Assembly: GCF_051201665.1 (NCBI RefSeq)
Contig: NZ_CP179210.1
Coordinates: 1,550,001 to 1,614,000 of the forward strand
Length of the DNA: 64,000 nt
Direction: 5' to 3'
Origin: Psychrobium sp051201665
Lineage (GTDB): Bacteria > Pseudomonadota > Gammaproteobacteria > Enterobacterales > Psychrobiaceae
Shown: positions 54,168 through 63,992 of the stretch, in pieces
Layout: each line of letters opens with the position of its first letter
Numbering within the stretch: position 1 is the first letter of the stretch
Program-made: the position numbers and the translations under genes
The notes under the pieces: generated by a model
Databases searched by the model: none
Told to the model about the DNA's origin: nothing
What the model saw: the letters and a program-made list of their open reading frames with translations, nothing else

Positions 54168-55310
54168 TTGAGTAAATCCGCCTTATTAGTACTTGAAGAT
54201 GGTTCACTATTCCGTGGAACATCAATTGGTGCAGTAGGACATTCAGTCGGTGAAGTAGTTTTTAATACGTCAATGACTGGTTATCAAGAAATTTTAACTG
54301 ACCCTTCTTACGCTCGACAAATCGTTACTCTAACTTATCCTCACATTGGCAATACCGGCACTAATTCACAAGACGAAGAATCTGATCAGATCCATGCTTG
54401 TGGCTTAATCATTCGTGACCTTCCTTTACTTACTAGTAGTTTCCGCAACGAAAAATCATTAACAGATTACTTATCTGACAATGGCATCGTTGGTATAGCG
54501 AATATAGATACACGTCGCTTGACTCGTGTGCTACGCGAAAAAGGTGCACAAGCGGGTTGTATCATGGCGGGTGATATCGATGAAGCGAAAGCACAAGAAC
54601 TAGCAAATAGTTTTGCTGGGTTAAAAGGCATGGATTTAGCCAAAGAGGTCACCACCAAAGAGTCATACACATTTGCAAAGAAAACGTGGTCTTTAGTGGG
54701 TGGTTTACCATCAGACACGCCAAGTGAAGAGCTACCACATCACATTGTTGCTTATGATTTTGGTATTAAAGACAACATTATGCGTATGTTGGTTGACCGC
54801 GGTTGTCGCTTAACAGTTGTGCCTGCGCAAACGCCTGCCAGTGAAGTCCTTGCGATGAATCCAGATGGCATCTTCTTATCAAACGGACCAGGGGATCCTG
54901 AGCCGTGTACTTATGCTATCGATGCAATCAAAGCGTTCTTAGAAACTGATATTCCGCAATTTGGTATTTGTCTAGGCCATCAATTACTTGCACTAGCAAG
55001 TGGTGCACAAACAGTAAAAATGAAATTTGGTCACCACGGTGCTAACCATCCAGTTCAAGAACTTGAAACTGGTCGCGTAATGATTACTGCGCAAAACCAT
55101 GGTTTCGCTGCCGACGAAGAGACATTACCTGAAAATGTAGTAGCGACTCATAAATCGTTATTCGATGGCTCACTGCAAGGCATTCATTTGACGGACAAGC
55201 CTGCGTTTAGCTTCCAAGGTCACCCAGAAGCAAGCCCTGGTCCACACGATGCTGCGCCGTTGTTCGATCATTTCATCGAACTTATCGAAGCACACAAAGC
55301 TGCTAAATAA
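54168..55310 (+). CDS. carA: Carbamoyl-phosphate synthase small subunit
   Basis: 380 residues. Start is TTG 54168, with GGAGG at 54158-54162 and a five-base spacer; the frame opens slightly upstream but contains no better start. E. coli carA also starts with UUG. The glutamine amidotransferase domain has the nucleophile in GICLGHQLLAL and the His/Glu in QGHPEASPGPHD. It supplies ammonia to CarB for arginine and pyrimidine synthesis. Followed 34 bp later by carB. Confidence 0.97.
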   Translation: MSKSALLVLEDGSLFRGTSIGAVGHSVGEVVFNTSMTGYQEILTDPSYARQIVTLTYPHIGNTGTNSQDEESDQIHACGLIIRDLPLLTSSFRNEKSLTDYLSDNGIVGIANIDTRRLTRVLREKGAQAGCIMAGDIDEAKAQELANSFAGLKGMDLAKEVTTKESYTFAKKTWSLVGGLPSDTPSEELPHHIVAYDFGIKDNIMRMLVDRGCRLTVVPAQTPASEVLAMNPDGIFLSNGPGDPEPCTYAIDAIKAFLETDIPQFGICLGHQLLALASGAQTVKMKFGHHGANHPVQELETGRVMITAQNHGFAADEETLPENVVATHKSLFDGSLQGIHLTDKPAFSFQGHPEASPGPHDAAPLFDHFIELIEAHKAAK

Positions 55311-55344
55311 CTAACGCCTAAAAAGAAGACAGGATTTAAATATT

Positions 55345-58300
55345 ATGCCAAAACGTACCGACATAAAAAGCATTCTAATTTTAGGCGCTGGCCCAATTGT
55401 TATTGGACAAGCCTGTGAGTTTGATTACTCTGGCGCGCAAGCGTGTAAAGCGCTACGTGAAGAAGGTTATCGAGTTATCCTAGTTAACTCTAACCCTGCA
55501 ACAATTATGACTGATCCAGAGATGGCAGATGCAACATACATTGAGCCAATTCACTGGGAAGTTGTTGAAAAAATTATTGAAAAAGAACGCCCATGCGCGG
55601 TATTACCAACCATGGGTGGCCAAACAGCACTAAACTGTGCACTTGAGCTGGAAAGTAAAGGTGTTTTAGAAAAGTACAATGTTGAGATGATTGGCGCAAC
55701 AGCCGATGCTATCGATAAAGCCGAAGATCGTAGCCGCTTTGATGTGGCTATGAAGAAAATCGGACTAGCGACGCCTGAAGCGGGTATTGCTCACACGATG
55801 GAAGAAGCACACGCTGTTCAACAAAAAGTTGGCTTCCCATGTATCATTCGTCCGTCGTTCACCATGGGTGGAACTGGCGGCGGTATCGCATACAACATCG
55901 AAGAGTTCGTTGAAATTTGTACTCGTGGTTTAGATCTATCACCAACTAACGAGTTATTAATCGATGAGTCGTTAATCGGTTGGAAAGAATACGAGATGGA
56001 AGTGGTACGTGATAAAAACGATAACTGTATTATCGTTTGTACCATCGAAAACTTTGACCCAATGGGGATTCACACTGGTGACTCTATCACTGTTGCACCA
56101 GCGCAAACGCTAACGGATAAAGAATATCAAATCATGCGTAATGCATCGATGGCGGTATTACGTGAAATCGGTGTTGAGACAGGTGGTTCAAACGTACAGT
56201 TTGGTCAATGTCCGAATACTGGTCGTATGGTTATCATCGAAATGAACCCACGTGTATCACGTTCATCTGCACTGGCGTCAAAAGCAACAGGATTCCCAAT
56301 TGCGAAAATCGCTGCCAAGTTGGCAGTAGGTTACACGTTAGATGAGTTATCAAATGACATCACTGGCGGCGCAACACCAGCATCGTTTGAACCTTCAATC
56401 GATTACGTTGTAACGAAAATTCCACGCTTTAACTTTGAAAAATTCGCAGGCTCAGAAGATCGTCTAACAACGCAAATGAAATCTGTTGGTGAAGTAATGG
56501 CTATTGGCCGTAACCAACAAGAATCAATGCAAAAAGCACTGCGCGGCTTAGAAGTTGGTGTTAGTGGTTTTGACCCAATTGTTGACGCTGATGACAGCGA
56601 GGCAATGAGCAAAATCAAGCACGAGTTAACCAATGCTGGTAGCGACCGTATTTGGTACATCGCTGATGCATTCCGCTTTGGCATGAGCCTAGAAGAAGTA
56701 TTTAACATCACCCGTGTTGATCGCTGGTTCTTAGTACAAATTCAAGACATCGTTAACGAAGAATACGCAGTCGCTGACGGCGGCATGGCAAACCTAACAC
56801 CAGATTACCTGCGTGCGCTTAAGCGTAAAGGTTTTGCAGATTCACGTCTTGCTGATGTACTAGGTGTCGCTGAGTCTGAAGTACGTAAACTACGTGACCG
56901 CCATGACATTCACCCGGTATACAAGCGCGTTGATACTTGTGCCGCTGAATTCTCATCTGACACAGCGTACATGTATTCTTGTTACGATGAAGAGTGTGAG
57001 TCAAACGTCACAGATAAAGAAAAAATCATGATTATCGGTGGCGGTCCAAACCGTATCGGTCAAGGTATCGAATTTGATTACTGTTGTGTTCACGCGGCAA
57101 TGGCGATGCGTGAAGAAGGTTATGAAACCATCATGGTTAACTGTAACCCTGAAACCGTTTCTACCGATTACGACACATCAGACCGTTTATATTTTGAGTC
57201 AGTTACCTTTGAAGATGTTATCGAAATTGTTCGTATTGAAAAGCCAAAAGGCGTTATCGTTCAGTATGGTGGTCAAACACCACTTAAACTAGCACGAGCG
57301 TTAGAAGCGGCTGGCGTACCAATTATTGGTACATCACCAGATGCAATTGACCGCGCTGAAGACCGTGAACGTTTCCAGCAAATGATTGAACGTCTAGGCA
57401 TTAAACAGCCAACGAACCAAACGGTCGGCAGTACAGAAGAAGCGATTGTAGAATCCGCAAACATCGGCTTCCCATTGGTTGTTCGTCCTTCATACGTTCT
57501 TGGTGGCCGCGCCATGGAAATTGTATACGACGAGCAAGATTTACGTCGTTACATGACTGCTGCTGTAAGCGTATCTAACGATTCGCCAATTCTTCTTGAC
57601 CGTTTCTTAGATAACGCAACCGAAGTTGATGTTGATGCGGTATGTGACGGTGTTGACGTAGTTGTTGGCGGCATCATGGAGCACATCGAAGAAGCAGGTG
57701 TTCACTCAGGAGACTCTGGTTGTTCATTGCCGCCATACACGCTGTCTCAAGATGTTCAAGACAGATTACGTGAAATGGTACGTAAACTGGCACTAGAGCT
57801 AGGTGTAATTGGTCTAATGAATACGCAATTTGCCGTTAAAGATGACGAGATCTATATGATTGAAGTTAATCCACGAGCAGCGCGTACCATTCCATTCGTA
57901 TCAAAAGCGACTGGCGTACCACTAGCTAAGATTGCTGCTAAAGTAATGGCTGGAAAATCACTGAAAGAGCTAGGTTTCACCACCGAAGTTGTACCGCCTT
58001 ACTACAGTGTTAAAGAAGTCGTATTACCGTTTAACAAATTCCACGGTGCTGACCCAATCTTAGGCCCAGAAATGCGCTCGACTGGTGAAGTCATGGGTGT
58101 TGGTGAGACATTCGCTGAAGCTTATGCTAAAGCGCAGCTCGGTGCACAATCAAATGTACCAAGAAAAGGCCGTGCGCTAATCTCTGTACGTGAAAGTGAT
58201 AAAGGTCGCGTTGCACAGCTTGCTCAAAAACTACTAGATTTAGGTTACGAGCTAGATGCAACACACGGTACTGCAGTTGTATTAGGTGAAGCAGGTATCA

Positions 58301-58560
58301 ACCCACGCTTGGTAAACAAAGTAAGCGAAGGTCGCCCACACATTCTTGACCGCATCACCAACGGTGAATACGAGTACATCGTAAACACCACAGAAGGCCG
58401 TCAAGCAATCACCGATTCACGTAAGCTTCGCGCAGGTGCATTACGTTACAAAGTGAGCTACACCACAACAATGAACGCCGCACTAGCGACTTGTGATTCA
58501 ATCTTAGCTGATGACCGTTCAACGGTAACATCTGTTCAAGAGCTTCACGCTAAGATTTAG
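55345..58560 (+). CDS. carB: Carbamoyl-phosphate synthase large subunit
   Basis: 1,071 residues, full length. Two homologous ATP-grasp halves: LILGAGPIVIGQACEFDYSG and MIIGGGPNRIGQGIEFDYCC open them, and MEINPR/IEVNPRAART-type metal-binding motifs close them. A C-terminal MGS-like allosteric domain (from ~940) ends in RRST-like residues that bind effectors such as UMP and ornithine. Co-transcribed with carA. Confidence 0.98.
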   Translation: MPKRTDIKSILILGAGPIVIGQACEFDYSGAQACKALREEGYRVILVNSNPATIMTDPEMADATYIEPIHWEVVEKIIEKERPCAVLPTMGGQTALNCALELESKGVLEKYNVEMIGATADAIDKAEDRSRFDVAMKKIGLATPEAGIAHTMEEAHAVQQKVGFPCIIRPSFTMGGTGGGIAYNIEEFVEICTRGLDLSPTNELLIDESLIGWKEYEMEVVRDKNDNCIIVCTIENFDPMGIHTGDSITVAPAQTLTDKEYQIMRNASMAVLREIGVETGGSNVQFGQCPNTGRMVIIEMNPRVSRSSALASKATGFPIAKIAAKLAVGYTLDELSNDITGGATPASFEPSIDYVVTKIPRFNFEKFAGSEDRLTTQMKSVGEVMAIGRNQQESMQKALRGLEVGVSGFDPIVDADDSEAMSKIKHELTNAGSDRIWYIADAFRFGMSLEEVFNITRVDRWFLVQIQDIVNEEYAVADGGMANLTPDYLRALKRKGFADSRLADVLGVAESEVRKLRDRHDIHPVYKRVDTCAAEFSSDTAYMYSCYDEECESNVTDKEKIMIIGGGPNRIGQGIEFDYCCVHAAMAMREEGYETIMVNCNPETVSTDYDTSDRLYFESVTFEDVIEIVRIEKPKGVIVQYGGQTPLKLARALEAAGVPIIGTSPDAIDRAEDRERFQQMIERLGIKQPTNQTVGSTEEAIVESANIGFPLVVRPSYVLGGRAMEIVYDEQDLRRYMTAAVSVSNDSPILLDRFLDNATEVDVDAVCDGVDVVVGGIMEHIEEAGVHSGDSGCSLPPYTLSQDVQDRLREMVRKLALELGVIGLMNTQFAVKDDEIYMIEVNPRAARTIPFVSKATGVPLAKIAAKVMAGKSLKELGFTTEVVPPYYSVKEVVLPFNKFHGADPILGPEMRSTGEVMGVGETFAEAYAKAQLGAQSNVPRKGRALISVRESDKGRVAQLAQKLLDLGYELDATHGTAVVLGEAGINPRLVNKVSEGRPHILDRITNGEYEYIVNTTEGRQAITDSRKLRAGALRYKVSYTTTMNAALATCDSILADDRSTVTSVQELHAKI

Positions 58561-58586
58561 TTGTCTAACTAAATTCGCTTGTTAAT

Positions 58587-58622
58587 AAAATCCAGCTTAG
58601 GTAACTAGGCTGGATTTTTTAT
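58587..58622 (+). terminator. Terminator of carAB
   Basis: AAAATCCAGCTTAG/CTAGGCTGGATTTTTT stem-loop with T6. Confidence 0.9.
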
Positions 58623-58643
58623 TTCAAAGGATGAAGAAAGTAA

Positions 58644-58801
58644 TACCAAGTTGACAAAGTTATTGCCCACTTTTGCTGGTTAAAATAAAATGAATGTTGC
58701 GTTGCTTTTAATCCCAATAGCCAGCTATTGCTCAATCAAGCGCCTTGCCTTCATTTGTTTTTCCTTCGCAAAACAAGATCACAAACTTAATCAAATTGGT
58801 A
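58644..58801 (+). mobile_element. MITE, family 1, copy 4, divergent (158 bp, TSD TAA)
   Basis: Same design but diverged, with ends TACCAAGTTGACAAAG and ACTTAATCAAATTGGTA. The core AATAGCCAGCTATT is kept. Flanked by TAA (58641-58643 and 58802-58804). It represents an older or separate subfamily. Confidence 0.85.
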
Positions 58802-58860
58802 TAAACGATTTACTGGTGAGTGCCTTTTCAATAAGTAATCAGCAGGGTAGATCCAATTAA

Positions 58861-59018
58861 TACCATATATGGATTAAATATTTGCCCACTTGTACTTGTT
58901 AAAATTAACTAAAATGGCGTTGCTCTCAATCCTAATAGCCAGCTATTAGTCAATCGAGCGCCTTGTTTTAGCTGATTTTAACAAGTACAACAAGATCACT
59001 TACTTAATGCAATTGGTA
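58861..59018 (+). mobile_element. MITE, family 1, copy 5 (158 bp, TSD TAA)
   Basis: Near-identical to copies 1 and 3 except for its left tip (TACCATATATGG) and an internal swap (TTTTAACAAGTACAAC for TTTTCTCTACGCACAAC). Flanked by TAA (58858-58860 and 59019-59021). Confidence 0.9.
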
Positions 59019-59030
59019 TAACTGATTGAA

Positions 59031-60194
59031 CTACCCCAACCAATAAACTCCATAACCAACAATCAACGCCGGAATTGCAGAATACAATGTCGCCACAACA
59101 GCGGCTTTGGGCGCGAGTGCAATTGCTGGAAAGAGGGCATCGCCGTCGTTGGAAATAGCGTTAGCTGCTAATGCGCTAAACGGAATTATGCCGTTAATGT
59201 ATAACGTAGTGACTAAGATTTGTGGGCCGCAGCCGGGTAATAAACCAATGAGCAAGCCAATTAGCGGTGCTAAAAATCCGTAGTGGATGAACCACGCACC
59301 TAAATCTATTGCAAATACGGTCATGATCACTTCATATACTACAAAGGCAACCACTACCCAAGTAGTGACAAAATGTGTGTCTTGCATGATTTTGTTAAAT
59401 TTAGAATAAGGAATATTAGGTGCATCTTCTGCAGCAAATTGCTGGTAATTTTCCCCTTTTGATGACAGTGCCCAACTAAAGACGACGAACAGTGCGCCTA
59501 TTGCTCCGAAATAGGCAATATATTCGCTTAGTTGAACTGCCAGCTCGTCGAAGTCATATTGGAAGGCGAGTAAAATGCCAATACACAGACTTGGTATCAT
59601 CCAAACACGCCAAAAGGTTCTGTTGAGACGCTGGGCGTTGGGTGATGAATGGGGTTGGTGAACGTTATTCTCTTTTACGTTTGATGGCTGTAAATAATCG
59701 GCGGGATGTATTGCATTAACAATAATTCCTGAAACTATGCCTACAATAATCCCCATAATCAGTATAATAGCGCCTTCGAGTGGGCGAGTGGCGAGTAACA
59801 GAAAAGCGGCGTCTCCCATCGTCGCGGTTAAGACGGCAACGACGCTGCCAAAACTTGCTTGTTTTTTAGTGAACTGAGTAACAACAATGATGGCGCCGCC
59901 ACACCCGGGCAGAGCACCTAAAATAGCCGCGACTGGCACCTCTAAATGGGGCGATTTTTCTCTGACATAGCTGAGATCAAGCTGGGGGAATTTATCGAGT
60001 AAGAAGTAGTAAATACCTAGGGTTGCGGCGACAAACACAGTAACTTGTAAAAACGCATCGCTTAACGACTGAATAATAATTGGTCGTAATACGTCAGACA
60101 TCAATAAACTGAGTAAACATAGCGGAATAAACAATCGCTTATATTGTATGCTGCGTATAGCTGGAATTAAGGTATTAGCCGTTGATTGATTCAT
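59031..60194 (-). CDS. Putative manganese transporter (MneA-like, PF11449-type)
   Basis: 387 residues, about ten membrane helices in two repeats. The repeat motif ALPGCGGA ... and LLPGCGPQ, each in a helix break, is characteristic. The linker between halves is hydrophilic (residues ~170-200). Related Vibrio proteins have been described as manganese exporters; substrate here is an inference. The Fur-like box 36 bp upstream would link expression to iron or manganese status. No partner genes. Confidence 0.8.
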   Translation of the reverse strand: MNQSTANTLIPAIRSIQYKRLFIPLCLLSLLMSDVLRPIIIQSLSDAFLQVTVFVAATLGIYYFLLDKFPQLDLSYVREKSPHLEVPVAAILGALPGCGGAIIVVTQFTKKQASFGSVVAVLTATMGDAAFLLLATRPLEGAIILIMGIIVGIVSGIIVNAIHPADYLQPSNVKENNVHQPHSSPNAQRLNRTFWRVWMIPSLCIGILLAFQYDFDELAVQLSEYIAYFGAIGALFVVFSWALSSKGENYQQFAAEDAPNIPYSKFNKIMQDTHFVTTWVVVAFVVYEVIMTVFAIDLGAWFIHYGFLAPLIGLLIGLLPGCGPQILVTTLYINGIIPFSALAANAISNDGDALFPAIALAPKAAVVATLYSAIPALIVGYGVYWLG

Positions 60195-60228
60195 AATGAG
60201 TTTACAGTAACGTTCCTTGATTAACCGA

Positions 60229-60247
60229 AATGATAATGATTATCACT
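60229..60247 (-). promoter_or_regulatory. Fur-like box
   Basis: AATGATAATGATTATCACT, with the core TGATAATGATTATCA nearly palindromic, matches the Fur consensus GATAATGATAATCATTATC at most positions. It sits 36 bp upstream of the transporter start (minus strand) and about 115 bp upstream of the pseudouridine synthase gene (plus strand). Confidence 0.75.
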
Positions 60248-60360
60248 ATAGGTTAGTTTGAATTGAACAACGACGCAACTTAAATTGTGTAAAATGTTTG
60301 AAATAGGACACACACCAATAATTTTTCTTATGTGTAATAGATTTAAAGGCAAACATATAA

Positions 60361-61035
60361 ATGCATAGTGATTTTGACATCATTGAGAATAATGATGATT
60401 TTTTGGTAATTAATAAACATAACAACATAGATTTTCATTGCAGTGACAGTGGTTTAGGTATCGTGGCTAAAGTCTCTCAAGCGCTAGGCAATATAGCGCT
60501 TTTTCCTGTTCATCGTTTAGATAAGATGACCAGTGGCTTGTTACTCATGGCAAAATCATCTCAGGTCGCTGCTCAATTTGGTGAGCTTTTTGAGTCTCGA
60601 ACGATTAGCAAATTTTATCTCGCTATTTCAGATAAGAAGCCTAAAAAGAAACAAGGTTTAATTAAAGGTGATATGAAAAAAGGGCGCAATGGCAGTTATT
60701 TGTTGCTAAAGAGTAACGATAATCCTGCTGTGACTCAATTCTTTAGCTTTTCTGTCGCAGCTGGTATTCGAGGTTTTGTGCTCAAGCCTCATACCGGAAA
60801 AACCCATCAACTACGTGTCGCTATGAAAAGTATTGGTGCGCCTATTCTAGGAGATCCTCGATATTATCCGCAACATCAAGGTGATGTCGGGTTTTTGCAT
60901 GCATGGCAATTACAATTTGAACTCAACGGGCAAGTGTTCGAGTTCACAGCACAACCAACATGGGTAATAGATGGTATTTCAAATTGGTTGACAGAAATAA
61001 ATGCCCCCAATGAACTGCCATGGCCTAAGTTGTAA
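60361..61035 (+). CDS. Small RluA-family pseudouridine synthase
   Basis: 224 residues. Catalytic motif HRLDKMTSGLLLMAK (with the conserved Asp), KPHTGKTHQLRVAMK, and GDPRYY. It has no S4 domain. It corresponds to the short Rlu subfamily; the target RNA is not evident. It is separate from the long synthase at 36828. Confidence 0.88.
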   Translation: MHSDFDIIENNDDFLVINKHNNIDFHCSDSGLGIVAKVSQALGNIALFPVHRLDKMTSGLLLMAKSSQVAAQFGELFESRTISKFYLAISDKKPKKKQGLIKGDMKKGRNGSYLLLKSNDNPAVTQFFSFSVAAGIRGFVLKPHTGKTHQLRVAMKSIGAPILGDPRYYPQHQGDVGFLHAWQLQFELNGQVFEFTAQPTWVIDGISNWLTEINAPNELPWPKL

Positions 61036-61327
61036 TGATTTACTAATTGTGGCTTGCATATTACAAGATAGTAAATATATCACGTCGAAAATGACAGTGA
61101 CTATTTCTGGCGGTTCTGATGATGTAGATCTGTATATAACTAGCGGCAGGGAATAAATGACCGTTAGCTACAATTACCGTTAATGTATCAAATATCTTGT
61201 CACGTTATTATTAGTATTTGGATTAATAGACTCTCCAGTACAAGCAAAAAACACTTCAAAATGTACAGTCACAACTGGCTGGTCAGATACTGTTAATCTA
61301 GCTGAAAACACAACAGGTTATTAGTAA
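61036..61327. other. Spacer with two short exported-peptide-like remnants
   Basis: A frame around 61075-61156 reads TSKMTVTISGGSDDVDLYIT, like the end of a PPC (prepeptidase) domain. A second around 61195-61324 reads LVTLLLLVFGLIDSPVQAKN, then TSKCTVTTGWSDTVNLAENT. The second has no ATG. The two share TSKxTVT...SDxVxL and are probably diverged copies of one gene tail. Confidence 0.4.
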
Positions 61328-62422
61328 ATGTATAAGCTTATTTGGCAGGCAGTTGTTGCTTGCTCCCTACTTTTTTGTTGTTATTGTGAAGGCCGTGTCG
61401 CAAACCAGTTCATCAGTAAATCCGATGACACATATCAATATAATGACGGTCCATATCTAATTAACGCCAAAAATAAGAACTCACCTTATCCATTGATTGA
61501 GCATAACATTATCAACGGTATGCATACTACGCATCCATATCAAGGCTCTATACCTGCAAATCAACGATATGTTATTAACAAAAGCGATACATTTAATAAT
61601 GTTCGTAAAATCGCTGCCATCAGTGATATTCACGGTCAATTTGACATATTTAAGCAACTATTAAACAAAAATGGCGTTATTGACGATGACTTGAATTGGA
61701 GCTTTTCTGACGGCCACCTTGTAATTACAGGAGATATTTTTGATCGGGGTGATACGGTCACTCAAGCGCTTTGGTTGGTTTATAAATTAGAACAACAGGC
61801 GAACATCGCTGGTGGCAAAGTTCATTATTTATTGGGCAATCACGAGTACATGGTATTGCGAGGCGATGAACGATATATTCATCTAAAATATAAATATACG
61901 CTAAGTCAAATGAATATCGATTTGAAAACATTATTTGATGAAACAACCGTATTAGGGCGTTGGTTGCGTAGTAAATCCACGGTTATTAACATTAATAAAC
62001 ATGTATTTTTACACGGCGGTATTCATCAAGATTTCATTGACTTGAACATGCCGTTGGAACAAGCAAATCACATAATGCGATCATCAATTGGCGAATCCCG
62101 CACTGCTCTTAAAGCGCAAACTCCACAGCAAACGCTGTTCGGCCGCACTGGTCCCATTTGGTATCGTGGTTATTTTATCGATCCGATGCTTACTCAGCAA
62201 GCCGTGAGTAGCGTATTAAAAGCACTTGACGCTGATAGGATTGTCGTTGGTCATACGTCGATGGAAAAAGTCGAAACGCGTTTCGACAATAGCATCATTG
62301 CAATAGATACATCGATTAAAAACGGTGAAAAGGGCGAAGTATTAATGATAGATTTTACCCAACCCAAAACGACATTTATTCGTGGTGATATGAACGGTAA
62401 AAAGACCGTATTATTTAAATAG
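61328..62422 (+). CDS. Exported PPP-like metallophosphatase
   Basis: 364 residues. Signal peptide (LIWQAVVACSLLFCCYC). The di-metal phosphatase motifs are in order: ISDIHGQFD, GDIFDRGD, LLGNHEYM, and later VVGHTSMEK. These match the PPP/Shewanella-type protein-phosphatase family (Ser/Thr or Tyr). The likely substrate is periplasmic. It follows the two remnants and precedes ffh without an obvious operon link. Confidence 0.88.
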   Translation: MYKLIWQAVVACSLLFCCYCEGRVANQFISKSDDTYQYNDGPYLINAKNKNSPYPLIEHNIINGMHTTHPYQGSIPANQRYVINKSDTFNNVRKIAAISDIHGQFDIFKQLLNKNGVIDDDLNWSFSDGHLVITGDIFDRGDTVTQALWLVYKLEQQANIAGGKVHYLLGNHEYMVLRGDERYIHLKYKYTLSQMNIDLKTLFDETTVLGRWLRSKSTVININKHVFLHGGIHQDFIDLNMPLEQANHIMRSSIGESRTALKAQTPQQTLFGRTGPIWYRGYFIDPMLTQQAVSSVLKALDADRIVVGHTSMEKVETRFDNSIIAIDTSIKNGEKGEVLMIDFTQPKTTFIRGDMNGKKTVLFK

Positions 62423-62549
62423 CGCATGAATTTTCCGCGCTTTATCACTCAATCACATGAATATTAGGCAAGTACTAGCTGTTTGTTGCGAGTGCAGGCT
62501 ATAATGGCGGCAATTATTTAAAACTCAATTTTAGTTGGTTTATTTTCTT

Positions 62550-63938
62550 ATGTTTGAGAACCTCACCGATCGTCTTTCCGCCACACTGAAAAATATCAGT
62601 GGTCGTGGCCGTTTAACAGAAGACAATATTAAAGAAACACTGCGCGAAGTGCGCATGGCATTATTAGAAGCTGACGTTGCATTGCCTGTTGTTCGCGAAT
62701 TCATTAAAAAAGTGAAAGAACGTGCAGTCGGTACTGAAGTAACTAAAAGCCTTAGTCCTGGTCAAGTATTTGTTAAGATCGTTCAAGCTGAACTTGAATC
62801 AGCAATGGGTGAGGTTAATGAAGTATTAAACCTAGCGGCGCAACCTCCTGCAATCATTATGATGGCGGGTTTACAAGGTGCTGGTAAAACAACATCGGTT
62901 GCAAAATTATCTAAGTTCTTGCGTGAACGTGAGAAAAAATCAGTATTAGTTGTAAGTGCTGACGTATACCGCCCAGCGGCGATTAAACAGCTTGAAACCT
63001 TAGCTGATGAAGTTGAAGTTGAATTCTTTCCATCTGATATTTCGCAAAAGCCTATTGATATTGCTAACGCCGCAATTGCTCATGCGAAAAAGAAATTTAT
63101 CGATGTTGTTATCGTTGATACCGCGGGTCGTTTACACGTAGACGGCGAGATGATGGATGAAATCATCGATTTACACACGTCTATTACCCCCGTAGAAACA
63201 CTGTTTGTTGTTGACGCCATGACGGGTCAAGATGCGGCAAATACAGCGAAAGCGTTTAATGATGCCTTGCCATTAACCGGTGTTATTTTAACGAAAACTG
63301 ATGGTGATGCACGAGGTGGTGCTGCGCTATCTATCCGTCATATCACGGGTAAACCAATCAAATTCTTAGGTGTTGGTGAAAAAACTGATGCGTTAGAACC
63401 TTTCCATCCCGATCGCGTAGCGTCTCGAATTCTTGGCATGGGTGATGTTTTATCGCTTATCGAAGATATTCAACAAAAAGTCGATGTTGATAAAGCCAAA
63501 AAACTTGAAAAGAAAATTAAGAAAGGCAAAGGCTTCGATCTTGAAGACTTCCGTGATCAGCTTGCTCAAATGAAAAACATGGGTGGCATGATGGGCATGA
63601 TGGATAAATTACCTGGCATGAGTAATGTACCTGACGCCGTTAAAAATCAAATGAATGATAAAATGACCGACCAAATGGAAGCGATTATTTCATCAATGAC
63701 ACCAGGCGAACGTGCCAAACCTGAAATTATTAAAGGTTCGCGTAAGCGCCGTATTGCAGCGGGCTCAGGCACACAAATCCAAGACGTAAATAAGTTGTTG
63801 AAACAATTTACGCAAATGCAAAAAATGATGAAAAAAATGTCTGGTAAAGGCGGCATGCAAAAAATGATGCGCGGCATGAAAGGCATGATGCCCCCAGGTA
63901 TGGGTGGCGGCGGTTTTGGCGGTATGCCCCCAAGATAA
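62550..63938 (+). CDS. ffh: Signal recognition particle protein Ffh
   Basis: 462 residues from ATG 62550. The N-terminal NG GTPase domain has the P-loop GLQGAGKTT, DTAGRLHVD and TKTDGDARGG. The C-terminal M domain is Met-rich (MMGMMDKLPGM, and the tail MQKMMRGMKGMMPPGM), which binds signal peptides and 4.5S RNA. It targets membrane proteins to FtsY and SecYEG. The usual neighbours lie beyond the window. Confidence 0.98.
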   Translation: MFENLTDRLSATLKNISGRGRLTEDNIKETLREVRMALLEADVALPVVREFIKKVKERAVGTEVTKSLSPGQVFVKIVQAELESAMGEVNEVLNLAAQPPAIIMMAGLQGAGKTTSVAKLSKFLREREKKSVLVVSADVYRPAAIKQLETLADEVEVEFFPSDISQKPIDIANAAIAHAKKKFIDVVIVDTAGRLHVDGEMMDEIIDLHTSITPVETLFVVDAMTGQDAANTAKAFNDALPLTGVILTKTDGDARGGAALSIRHITGKPIKFLGVGEKTDALEPFHPDRVASRILGMGDVLSLIEDIQQKVDVDKAKKLEKKIKKGKGFDLEDFRDQLAQMKNMGGMMGMMDKLPGMSNVPDAVKNQMNDKMTDQMEAIISSMTPGERAKPEIIKGSRKRRIAAGSGTQIQDVNKLLKQFTQMQKMMKKMSGKGGMQKMMRGMKGMMPPGMGGGGFGGMPPR

Positions 63939-63964
63939 CATGTTAAAAGACCTACTCATTAAAT

Positions 63965-63992
63965 TAAGCCGCTGAATCAAGCGGCTTTTTTA
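63965..63992 (+). terminator. Terminator of ffh
   Basis: AAGCCGC-TGAATCA-GCGGCTT stem-loop followed by T5. Confidence 0.9.
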
